From positions 554,247 to 618,246 of the forward strand of contig LSRX01000296.1 in the NCBI GenBank assembly GCA_001939145.1: a stretch of 64,000 nucleotides of DNA, written 5' to 3'. Shown here piece after piece: positions 38,101-50,100 of this stretch. Under the pieces are notes generated by a model. The model was not told the origin of the DNA, made no database searches, and was given only the letters and a program-made list of their open reading frames with translations. Positions within the stretch are counted from its first letter, which is position 1. Each line of letters begins with the position of its first letter. A program made the position numbers and the translations under genes. This DNA comes from Symbiodinium microadriaticum. Lineage: Eukaryota; Sar; Dinophyceae; Suessiales; Symbiodiniaceae.

Positions 38101-41100
38101 TAACCCTCTTGAAGATACAAGCTTAGCAAGACAGCTATACAAGGAAAACCCCACAAAAGCATAAAAACTCTCTCCAGTCTGCCTCCTGAGGCACGCTTGC
38201 GGAGGAAGTTAGCTGGGCATTTAAAATTGAATCCCCTGCGCCCTAAACCCTGCGCCCAGGAAGTACATCCCTGCGAGTCTGCTTCCCATCGTGAACCGCA
38301 TCGCCGAGAGCCTGGAATTTGCGTACTTCGGCCGCCAATTATGTGGCGTGTCTTTGCGATCCGCTGCTGTCTCACCCTGCATGTCTGCTCAATATTGGAA
38401 AAGGGTTTCAGGGTTTGGGATTGCCTTCGTTCCAAAGGTAATGTTGCCAGTGATGCAAGTACGAAGCCCCGAAGCATCTCGACGGCTTATACGAATTTTT
38501 CGCCTATCGCACACCCCCTGTGTCCATCCGCTTTCCCTCTTCCCACCTGCACGTAGGCCTGTTGGGCTTAGGGCTTCTAGGTTTTTCAACCATTGACATA
38601 AACCCAAACCCTAAACCCCTAAATCCTTCTTGCGGGCATGGGGCCCACATAAACTCTACGGACATGTAGCATCAAATAAATAACATAACATGGTATACCA
38701 GGGTATAATATAAAGTAATATACCACAATAGAATACCATGAGTATAGTATAGTATGTTGTAATGTAAAGGTGCACCATCTTACGTTATGAAATCGCATGA
38801 CTTCGAGGCCGGCCTCGAAAAGTGTTTGGTTTTGGACAAGCGAGCTTTTTTCTTCTGTGCGACACTCTAAATCTGTCAACTACAAGTCCTACAGACCCTA
38901 AACCCTGAATCCTAAACCCTAAATCCTAAACCCTAAACCCTAAATCCTAAACGGCATCTACCTTCAAACCTAAGCTCGAACTCGGAAACCTTAAACTTCC
39001 CAGCAATTGCACCGTCCCTCCACGGCATACAGCAAGAGACGCCCCGGAACATCCCTGAAGCACCTGAGATCGCAAGATTCCGTCGATGTAGAATAAGACT
39101 CGTGTACTATTGATTCCAGAAAGAGAGGCTTACTTTGAAGGACGATGTAAGCTCGTAGCAGGTACTACGAGGACTATGCCCAAGAGATGCAGGGACTTGC
39201 TTCTGCCCTGAACCTCTCCGTCGGGGAGATCGACGCTCGGCCGGCGGGAGCGGTGATCCCCGTCTAAACCCGAACTGGCTAACTTAGGGCTTAGGGTTTA
39301 GGGTTTAGGGTTTCATGGAACCCAAAAGCCCCCAACCCTAAACCCATCTCCAAGAAGGTTCGGCATTTTTACAGCCTCAATCAGCACAGCCCCAAATCCT
39401 GCATCCTAGGGCCTCACCTTGGCCCCAAGCCGCATGCGAGACCCTCAGCCCCGAAACCCAAATCCCAAACCGCTTTTCGAGGGTCTTTGGAAATCTGCTT
39501 TATTGTCCTTATAGTATATCTCCAGGGGATGGATAAGAATCTTATTTTCATTCCGGTTCTAAGAGCGGCTAGGGGGAAAGTTCTCAAAGACCTATTCTAC
39601 AGGTGAGGAAAAGTTGAAGCTCCTTCCTGCATGGGTCGGTGGGGAACCAAAATTGCGCTTCAGCTTTTGGCGTGGTTGAACTCCTTGCAAGCCGCTGCAA
39701 GCTCACAGAACTCCCTCGAAGACCTCAGACGAATTGCTGACTAACCCCTAAACCCTAGCCCTAAACACCAAGCCCTAGACCCTAAACCCGAAAAGGCCAC
39801 AGGCGCCTCTGGTTGAGCTTTCCGAGATTTGCTCGGAATTGGGGGGATCCGGGTCTAGTTTTTTGGTTTGTGTGAAGCCCGAGCCCTCCTGGCGCGAGGT
39901 GGGCCGGCTTGGCAGGAACATGTGCCGTGTAAAGGGTCCTTGTTGGATACAATTTTAAATTTTTGTTATAATAACACCCTAATAAGGATTAAAAAATCAT
40001 CATTTTTGATGGCCCCAACAGGGAGCCAGTATAGAGTCGCACCGGCGGCACATCCAACATCCGACAAAGCATCCCCTGCGCCCTCAACTTAACCTTAGTG
40101 ATGCTTGAGTCTCAGTAAGCATACCGGATACCCGGACCCGAGAACCCCAAACGAAGAATGTGCTGGCAGACTTTGGGTCCACAGACTGGGACTTCGGTTT
40201 ATGTTAGTGGCCCTAAACGGACATGATACAGAACGAAGGTGCTGAAGAAGCACTCCTGGGTAGCATTCTGCCACCGGCACCCAAACCACTGCGACCTTCC
40301 CCCTTCAGCCCGAAACCCTAAAATCCTACATCCAAAGCCGGTCAGAGGTTCTCATCAACCTCGTGTATCAAGTGGAGGGAATCGGGACGTCCTGTGCGAA
40401 AGTGCCGCCTGGCTTTCTTTCGCTTGGCCTAGCAGGTGCCAGAAGCTGGATGATTCCCTGAAGTTTAGTAATTCCGGGTTTGAGGGGCTAGGCTATAGGG
40501 CTCAACAGTGTATGGTATGGGCTTCGGGTTTGGGGATGTGTTTGGGCCGAGGTTTTAGGAGGTACCCGGGTTCACGACTGGGAGATTGGGCATTGCGCTT
40601 TCCTTGAGGGGCCCTTGGTTCGGTGTGTTATTTGGAGAGACTTTTCAAAACCGAGAAGGCAGAAGCACCGTCTTCAAGCGATGCGAGGAACACGACGGGG
40701 CCCTGTCCAAGCAAACAGCAGGGGCCAGGTCTTTGCCACTCGGCAGGATGAGCCAAGAAGGCTTCAGGGTGTTCAGGGCTTCGGGGTTTTTGGAGCGCAG
40801 GGCGCCTGTTACAAATGTGATCATGACTAGGCTGAGAGTTGAGCTGCCGGGTACCAACTTGTCAGTATAGCGCCTGAACTTCCTACAGCCCAAAGCCCCA
40901 AACCCTGAACCCCAAACCGTACCGCGTACAGCCCTCTTTCATAAACGCTGAGTTCCTAGGGTTTAGGGTGGGTTAAAGGTTTAGGGTTTAAGGTTTAGGG
41001 TTTAGGGGTTTAGGGTTTAGGGTTTGGGGTTTAGGGTTTAGGGTTTAGGGTTTAAGGTNTTTGGGGTTTAGGGTTTAGGGTTTAGGGTTTAAGGTTTAGG

Positions 41101-44100
41101 GTTTAGGATTTAGGGTTGAGGGTTCAGGGTCTAGGCTCAATTTGCTTAAACCCTGGCAGGGAACCAACACCCTCAATTTACTTAAATCCTTGCATTCTAC
41201 AAGCTGCTGCAATAGGCTCGCGGGTTTCGGACTTGAACCTGAACCCTAAAGGGTTTAGGGTTTAGGGTTTAGGGTTTATAAGCCCCCTAAGCCCTAACCC
41301 TTCTGAAGTGTGTTTGGGATTTAGGTTTTCAGGTTTTGGGTCTTCGGGGCTCCAGGGTGGAGTTCCGGGTGCTGGGTTGCTCTAACTGCGAGTCTCCCTC
41401 GACAGGCGTCGACGGGTTGGCTTCGGAGGCTTTCAAGGGGTGTGATGTAGCATGAGAGGGTTTTTGCTCATTTTTTGAGGTCTGCTTTCCACTATAACCC
41501 TGATACTGACTGAATACTTCTTGCCCCTGCTACTCATAGTGCTTAAGAGGTGCTGGCAATCCCTAGACTCAGACTCTCTGAGCTCTGACAGCCCTGAGAA
41601 GCCTAAAGCGCCCCAAAGGTCCCAGGGAGCCCCCAAACTTTCAGGTCGAAGCTCCTTCTTTCCCTAGGTTCGGCCCTCGTAGCGAACGGACCCAACGCTG
41701 GAGATGCGGTTTGGCAAGGCGCACAGTTTGTGATTTCGGCATCTGGGGTTTGGGGGTTTGTCTGATATCTGCCGGGGTTGCATGGTGCACGGTTTCGGGG
41801 AGGCTTTGGACTTCAGGACACAAGGGCTTGGAAACCGACCACAATCCCGCTTGTAGCTCTCATAGCCTCAAGCCACAAAGGTCCTCGCAGCCGCAAGCAA
41901 AGCCCTGTGCCTTAACCGCATACTGCGGCGTACCTGAGAAGCTCCTGCCTCTAGAAAGCAACTCTCAAGCCCCCGACCTGAATCACATACCACCGTTTAT
42001 ACTCATTCCATACCAACCCGATTTCAACCCTACAATTACCAACTCTTTTGGCCGCATACCAACTCTTTTGTAACCCTGTACTCCCCCCTCCCCGCCCTTC
42101 CTCTAACCCTAAACCCTAAACCCTAAACCCAAAAAGCCCTAACCCAATACCATCCTAAACCCTAAGCCCTAAACCCTAAACCCTAAAACCCTATACCCTA
42201 TAAGCCCTTAACCCCAAACCCAACTACACTCTTGCCAGGCCGGAACTTGGATTGGGACCTCGATGCATCGCTGCTTGAGCGCACCGGCAGCAGGAAGGTT
42301 GCAGGGGTAGTAGTATTTGTTTCCCGGTTCCAGGTTCCAGGGTTCAGAATTGAGGTTGGTTCAGGGTCTGGGGTCCAGGATTTAGGGTTTAGGGCTTTGG
42401 GTTTGTAGGATGTTAAGCTTCGTCTTCCTCGGTGTTATGGAGAGGATCTAGACCTCGATCGGCGTCAACACTGAATGTCATGATATTGGGAGGCGGGGGT
42501 GGAGTCTGGTTTGGAGCATGCGCATTGGGCCATAGGATGCTTCGGTTTCGGGTTTGGGGCTTTCAGGTACGTTGTGGAGGTGGACTACCAGCGCGGTGGC
42601 AAGACGGCCTTCACAGGAGTGCAGGCCATGTGAGAGCTTAGGAGCCGGCGATGATTTCAGAGGCCTGAATGATATCAGTCAGGAATCCTATTCCTTTAGG
42701 GTTCGATCGTATCGAGATCCCTCCAATCCCTCCAACTGTTCCGGAGCTGTGTAGCTGTGTATAAACCCTCAAAGAGAACCCCCAGACCACAAGCCCCAAA
42801 TCCCAAGAGACCTGACCCCTGCACCGCTCCTGCCCAAAGGATCCTTAGTACCTACGTAGCCTGATGTAGGATTTCTGCATTAGGAGTTTCTATTGATGAT
42901 TGTTTAAAGTATCCCTCAGACACGTAGTGTCTCCTCACAGCCTACAGGCAAGCGGCAACCGAGTCCTCTGCCACCGGATTCGGAACCTTAAGAATTCGGA
43001 AGAGCCCTGCAGCATCCCCCATTATAATTCTAGCGCGCGTGAAGGTTGCTGGCATGATCGGGATCCTTCATGGCGTGTATGGGGGCAAGTTCTCTGCTCC
43101 TTGATGCCTCGATGTGTGTTTTTTGCGGTTTGTGGCGCCTGTAGCCACCTGAAGGTCTGCAAGCCCGAAGCTCTACTTGCGGGTTGTTTCGGGCGTTGAG
43201 GGCTTATATGCCCCAAACCAAATCCTAAACATTCTGGGTTTTCCTGTAGCCGGGCCAAGACCCCTAAAGCGCTTGAGGGAGTTTTTTTTCGGTGGAGGAT
43301 TCCTGGCTTGGGGTCGGCAATTCCCGAAATCCATGAAGCTCCACAAGGCTGGCAGTGTTCCTACAGGCTGGGTCCTTGTTGGATACAATTTTACAGCTTT
43401 GTTATAATTAAACCGAATAAGGATTAAACATGATCATTTTTCATATGGCCCCTACAGGGAACCGGCAGGCAGGGACAAGCCTTCCTAGATCCTAAGACCT
43501 AGAAGCCCCGAGGGCGGACGGGGAGGGCTCTTGTCCAAAGCCCTGCAAAGTCGCACCCTGGCCCTAGCTGGAAGCTTCAATGGAAGTTGAGGGTCTATAG
43601 GGTTTAGGGTTTCTGTAAAGCCTGTTCGAGCCTCAGTCCACATCACGGTGACAGAGTCTTGAGGATTGTAAAAGGGTTTCTAGATCCCATGAAACCTGAA
43701 ACCCGAAACCCCATAACCTGCCCTAAACCCTAAACCCATAGACCCTAATCCGAAAATCCTAATCTCCTGGAACCGCTTGGGGCTCGACCCCTTCCAGCTT
43801 CTAGGTTCAGCTCAACGCGCGGGATCGCGGTGGCAGCGTCGTCGAGAATCTTCTGGAGGATGGAGAGGGGGGTTTAGGGTTTAGGGTTTAGAGTTTAGGG
43901 GTTTAGGGGTTTAGGGGTTTAGGGGTTTAGGGTTTAGGGTTTAGGGTTTAGGGTTTCGAGGAGTTTTGGAGGTCTTGGGTTGCTAAGGGTTGGCGGTTTG
44001 GGGCTTGGGCTTAGGGCGACGGGTTTGGGGTTAGGTTTGGCAGTAGATTAAGTAGCCTTTAACCTTTTTGGGACACTAGAACCCGCTTATCATCCCGAAG

Positions 44101-47100
44101 GTTACGTAGCCTTTGGAACTTAGCTTGAGTTCGTTGAATAGCCCATGATCTACGCATGGTGCCTTAAACTGAGCTACCAGGGAAACATAATTTGGGTTCA
44201 TGAGTCCTGGGTTGCAGGTTCTGGCTTCGCTGCCTTGTGTCCTCAGCCCCAGAAGCCCGGAAGCCAAACGCGCGTCAGCGACAACCTGGACCCGAACTTC
44301 CCGAAACCCTGAATCCAGAATCCTGAACCCTCGACCAGCAGACCCCGAGCACTTGGGAGACTCACACTGTTTTCAAGGAGATACTTCTTGGTGGCAAGAC
44401 TCCGACACATGTCATGCGCAAGGCCATGGAGACTGCAAAGGACTCAGACTCGGGTCTTTCTTTCCAAGCCTTTGGGGGGTGAAGGGGGCTTTTGTGGGTT
44501 GACAGGCTTTCGCACCTTTCATGATATGCATCACCCCTTTGAGCTTGACCTGCTGTGCTTAAGTCTATCTCCATCGGTCTCGTACTCCTCGTTCTAGCCT
44601 GGGACCCGCAACTAAGTGCACGTGCGTCTTTCAAGCTAACGTAGGAACCTGATTAAGAAACCCGGGCCCTATGACCCCATTTTATTAGGATTCATATCAA
44701 GAACCCTAGTAAAGACCCAGGGTTTCTTAATCAGGTTCCTACATTACACGAGAAGAACAGGGGGACTCTGAGCACTTCTGCTTCTGCTTCCCCCACGCCC
44801 CTGAGGCGTCCTTCTCTAAAGGCTTTGGGGGGTTTGTGGCTTGGGGCTGTAGGGTTTGTATCTAGGGGTTTAGGAAAAACAGGGGCCCTGTTGAAGCTCA
44901 AAAGACTTCCAGGGCGGCTCCTAGAAGAGCTTCCGTCCTCCTTGAGCCTCACGGGGCAAATTTGCAGAGGAAGCTGAGCTTCCGAGGGCCCGTGTTTACC
45001 GTTGGGCCGCCGACTACCCCTTTTCCTGGCTTCTTGTTAGGGGATGTAATTTAAGTTACCATCATGAGCCGTAATGGGGATCTATAGCAAATAATAGGGT
45101 TTCCTTATTATGGTAACAGAAAGTAGATCCCCCAACAAGAACCCCGTTTCAGCCTTTGGGGATTCTGGCTTCGCAGTGTCTGGGCGTTAGATGGGGCGTT
45201 AGATGAAAAGAGTTTATGGGTTTGGGGCTGAGGGCTGGGAACGGGTAGGGCGGCCGACGGGGTGGGAAGAGTCTGGCGGGGGCGGGAGGTTTAGGATGTT
45301 CCTAGATTTCTGAACTACAGACTCAAGACTGGCATTCTAAACGCTGACCATGGAAATCCTTGTGTGCTCACAGCCCAGAGGACTTCGACCACTTCGAGCA
45401 TCTTGCGTGCAACTGTCGGGTTCACTTGCTTTGCATGGCTTTTGGATTCATTGCATTGACCGCATGTGAGAGTGGTTCTCGTTTTGGGGTTTAGGTTCAG
45501 GAGAGTTTCGGGAGTCCGAGGTGATTTGTTGCAGGATTCGGCTTTTGGACCGATAGATCCTGCAGAGTCTGAAGGGTCTGCTTCTAGAAGGGGCGGTCCG
45601 TGGCTTGTGTAAAGCTTCATGAGGTCAAGGAGTGTAGAATAATCGTGGTCGGGTTTTCAGCACCCAGTGCCGTGCCAGAAATCTTCAAGACTAGGCCAGC
45701 CCCCCAAACTCGAACGTGGGGCTTGAAGCTGCGGGTTTTGGGGTCAGGCGTTCGGCGCTCAGGCGTTCACTGTAACAAATCCCTACAGCGTTGTACACGT
45801 CTTGGGTGTTTCGGGTCTTTTGGGGCCAACGGCAAAGTTGAGGGCTCTACAAGTCCGGGGGGGGGGGGGCAGAAGGGAGATGTTGCGAGCTGCTTTCCCA
45901 AACTCAGGCTCTTCCTGCTCTCGGAGCACTTGGCGAACCCTGCCTACTTTGTCGTCGCCGGCGCGCAGCATGGTCAGGCGGATGCCGAACTTCATCTAAG
46001 CCAGAAGTACAAGCGAAAATGCCGTTGAAGATAAGACTCCCGTCTACAGCCCAAGGCGCAGGTTGATATTTTCGGGGGTGCCGTCATGATTTACAATCTC
46101 TCACTCAGTGTCTTCGTTTTAACGCTGGTGAAGCTTCGGACTCTACAGCTGACCTATGCAGGTACAATGGTCGACCCCTAAAAGCCCTAAGCCCTAGAGC
46201 CCGCAACCCCCATAGACCCTCAAACCCTTAGAGCAGCGATCCGGATCGGCTTCTTGAAGAGTGCTTTGGTCTGCTTGGGGTTTAGGGTTTACGGGCTACA
46301 CTGGGCTTCGGGCTCTGCCGCTCACCCGGGGGTCGTGTCCTGCACTAGTCACAGGAGCGACGAACGTGATGCAACCTGCAAGCCAGAAGTTGGGAATCCA
46401 GGATCCCTCTAAACCCGCTATTGCTGAGCCATGGTATTTGCTGGCCCTAAACGAGATGGGCCCCAATACCGACCCTGAGTAGTAGGATCCAAACATGATG
46501 AGAACCCCCCACATGCCTGAATCCACGCGTGCTCCCAGCATGTGTTATTCCATTTTGACCGAGCCTCTTCCGCGTGATTCATGACAGTTCTCTGCCTTGA
46601 GCCACAAAGGAAGATGATGCTTCAAGTGCACAGGTCCCGACGAGCCTCCGCTCTAGATGTATCGAGTGTTTATGATAAATTCAAACTAAGCAGTTGTTAA
46701 CAATAGACATGCTCACCTCAAACATCTGAAGCCTCCATTTCCGACTGGGAACGCGGCATGCCAGATTTCCTCCTGAACAACTGGAGACAGTACTTCCACC
46801 AACTTCGCCGACTTGTCCTGAATTCGAACAGATTTTCAGTATTGGCTATATGACGTACCTTCTGGCGGACAATCCTCTCCTACCGGAATCGTGACTGGCA
46901 GAAGCAGACAGACACCGCAGTGCCGCGATGTTTCGTCCTTGGGGACGGTGATAGGATTCTCCACGATGGGCTGGCCTGGCTTGGGGCCTTCCCTGTAATG
47001 ACCTTGGCAAACTATTAGAGGGCACGCCGCCACGCCAAGGTCAATATGTCTTCATCCAATCTCAGGAGCCAGCTTTAGGTGCAACCGTCGCAAAGATTGG

Positions 47101-50100
47101 AGGGGCCTGCACCACCTGCCCGTACTTCCTGGGCTGTAGCGATGCTCTCGACGTTGTGCCACTCCACTTCCTTGAACACCATCATATGCCGGAGGCCTTA
47201 TAACAAAAAGCAACCTGGAGGCAGAATCAGAGCAGCGAATGAGCTCTTGTGAATATACATCTTGCAAAAAGGAAGGTCGTCGAGGATGGCGGCATGTGGT
47301 TGAGCCGTCCAGATGCCAGGATCACCCCGAAGCCCCTGATCTGGAAAAACCCTAACCATCCTTGTAAGGCCTTGGGAAAGCCAGCTGACCGAGCCGAGGA
47401 GAGCAGGGAAACATGCTCAGATCCTGAACCCTAGACCTTAAGCCAGGAGCCTTGAACTCGGGTCTAGGTACACTTCTACGTTACATGCGAGACCCTGGAC
47501 CCCCGAACCCTGGCACATCTAGAGGCCACTTGAGCGAACCTTCCACCAGAAAGCATACTGCCAAAACCCCGAAAAACTCGAATCTTAAAACTCGAAGACC
47601 CTAAAATCCCAAAGCCTTGAACCTTAACCCTTAAGCCCTAAAGTCTGAAAGCCCGAAAACCCTAAACTCCCAACCACAGCGAACGTCAAAAATCCTCAAG
47701 CTTTGAACCTACAGTGAAAACCCTCAACCCCTAAACCCCTCAACCCCTAAACCCCTAAAGCCCGAGACGCCAGGGTGGCATCCTCACCCGCTCTCGCCAC
47801 GGCGGCCATGCCTGGCGTCTTGGGGAACCGCAGGCGGAAACCTAAAAATAGGGTCTCTAGAAGCCTTAAAAACCCGGGGTTAAGGCTTATAAGGGTTTAG
47901 AGTTTAAGGTTTAAGGTTTAGGGTCTAGGGTTTAGGGTTTAGGGTTTATTATTTATAGGGTTTATAGGGTTTTGGGTTTATAGGGCTTATAGGGTTTATT
48001 ATTTATAGGGTCCCCAGAAGCCCTCTGAGCCCCTAAGAACCCTGTGAAAAGGCCCAAAGCCTTTCACCCTAAACACTCGAAGCCCGGTAGCCTTAAACCG
48101 TTCAACACAAAAGCGCTGTTTTTCGGGGAGTTCGGCTTAGGACTCGCCTTTGGAGGGGTTTTGGAGGGCAGTCGTAGGAGTCGGAATAGTTCGTAGTAGC
48201 ACTCTTTTGGATGTGCCCGATTGCGGCACGAGAGTCCGACACAGAACAGAGCTTCAGAACGGAAATTGAAACAATACCCACAGCACCCTTAAGTATAGCT
48301 ACCACATACGGATATCATTGCAACACGATGCAAAACCCTACCTACTACAGCTATTCAGACCTAAAAGGCGTTGTCGAAGCATCTCTTTCGGGTCCAACGT
48401 TCTCTTCGTATTGTCACATCGGGTTGAACAATCCTTACTTCAGGCTTTGCTGGTGTGGACGTGCTTCAAGTTTTCATTCGTGGCTAGGCAGCGGTGTAGA
48501 TGGTGTGCATCCCACTCACCGCAGCTCTTGACCCTAGTGTGGTTCCGGGGTGGACGTGGCTTCGCTGCCCAGCGTCCGAGCAACCCAAAATTTCAATGAA
48601 GTTCCCCAGCACACATCCGAGTAGCTATCCCAACGCTTTGCACACAACTTCACCCGTTGAAAGATGAGTTGCTCAGGCTTTGTGCCTCGCGGGTTCTGCT
48701 GCTTCAGGTTTCCAGGCTTTGGGGCTCCCCTGCTAGAAGTCTCCGGTTGAGGTAGTTGGCCGTGTAGACCCTTGATCAATGAATCCCCTCCCTGAGAATA
48801 GGGCTCCAGGTAGTACGAACACTCCATAAAGCCCTCTAAGACCCCTAAACCCTCGAAAAACCCGGAGGAAGGTTAAGCCTGTGCCAGAGGCCATGGACCC
48901 GCACGGCCTCAACCCGCATCTTGGCGGCTCTGGTGCTTTTTTTTCTTTGTGTCTCATGGAACCGGGGCTTGGGGTTTGGGCTTAAGGGCTGAGGGTGAAG
49001 GGTTTAAGGGTATTGGGTTTAGGGTTTCAGGGTTTGGGGTTTCAGGGTTTGGGGTTAAGGGTTTAGGGTCTCAGGTTTCAGCATCCTTTAGGTTAAAGGG
49101 TGAAGTCTAGGGACGGTCATGTAGAGACGAAGCCACGGATTTCTCGTTTCTTTGCTGACAGGGTCCGAACCACATTTCACGAAGACTTCAGGGATTTTGC
49201 CTGAAGCTCTGGAAGCAAAGTCCTAATTCCGTGCTTCTGGGGTTGAAATTGGTGGTCCCTCCTACCATGAAGTGGGAGAGCGCTAGCGCATGTCCCGTTG
49301 TCTATCCCCAAGTGAGGAACGAGACCCTGATCCCAAACCGCCAAACCTGAAGCCCGTGACTATGATTGCTCTGGTTCTTGTGTGTTGGTAGTATTGTTGT
49401 TGGTCAGTATGGTTGTTGTCTCTCAACAAGCAGAAGAGTTACCATTGTGGCTGTACCTCATTCTGCTAGGATGATGTGTTGCTGAGATGTTCACTTCGCC
49501 CCTTTGAGGCAGCCGGACTGGTTCCGCCTGCAAACCAACTACGACCCTTGGACAGCCACTTGCCACAAGGAAAGCCCTAAAGCCCTAAACTGCAAGGTCT
49601 TCCTGCCACTCACGCAGCAGTGCTGCGCCTTCTTTTTTGAAATGCTAGAACAAAAGAGGCCAAATGCGCCTCGTGTTTCGGTTTTTCAATGTAGATGCTG
49701 CTGTGCTCCGCTTGACGGACGACTCCCTTGTCTTTGAAGGCTTCCTGTAAAGGTACCAGCGGTCCAGAGCATTCAAGAAAAATATGTTGGGTCTTACGTT
49801 GGGACCGCAAGTTAGGGTTTGAGGTTTTAGAGCGTTTAGGGTTCAAGGCTTGAAGGCTCAGGATTTAGGCGTTTAGGGCTTTACGGCTTTAGGATTTTAG
49901 GTTCAGGGTTTAGAGTTTAGGGGTTCAGGTTTTTAGGATTCAGGTGTTTAGGGTTTACGGTTTAGGGCCCTGGGGAACCTTAGTCAGTTGACAGTACGTA
50001 TGCACCAAGACGCAGAACGTCCGGGCACGCCCAGCATGCGACGATCTTTACAAGCAAGTGCGACCGGGCTTGGGGATTTTCTTGGGCAGCCTTAACCAAT

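Noticed and set aside
44968-45010. Possible ceramidase exon reading [12 protein letters not shown]
   Set aside because: The exon at 45908 (NPAYFVVAG) fills the same family position with better agreement, so this one is probably intronic.
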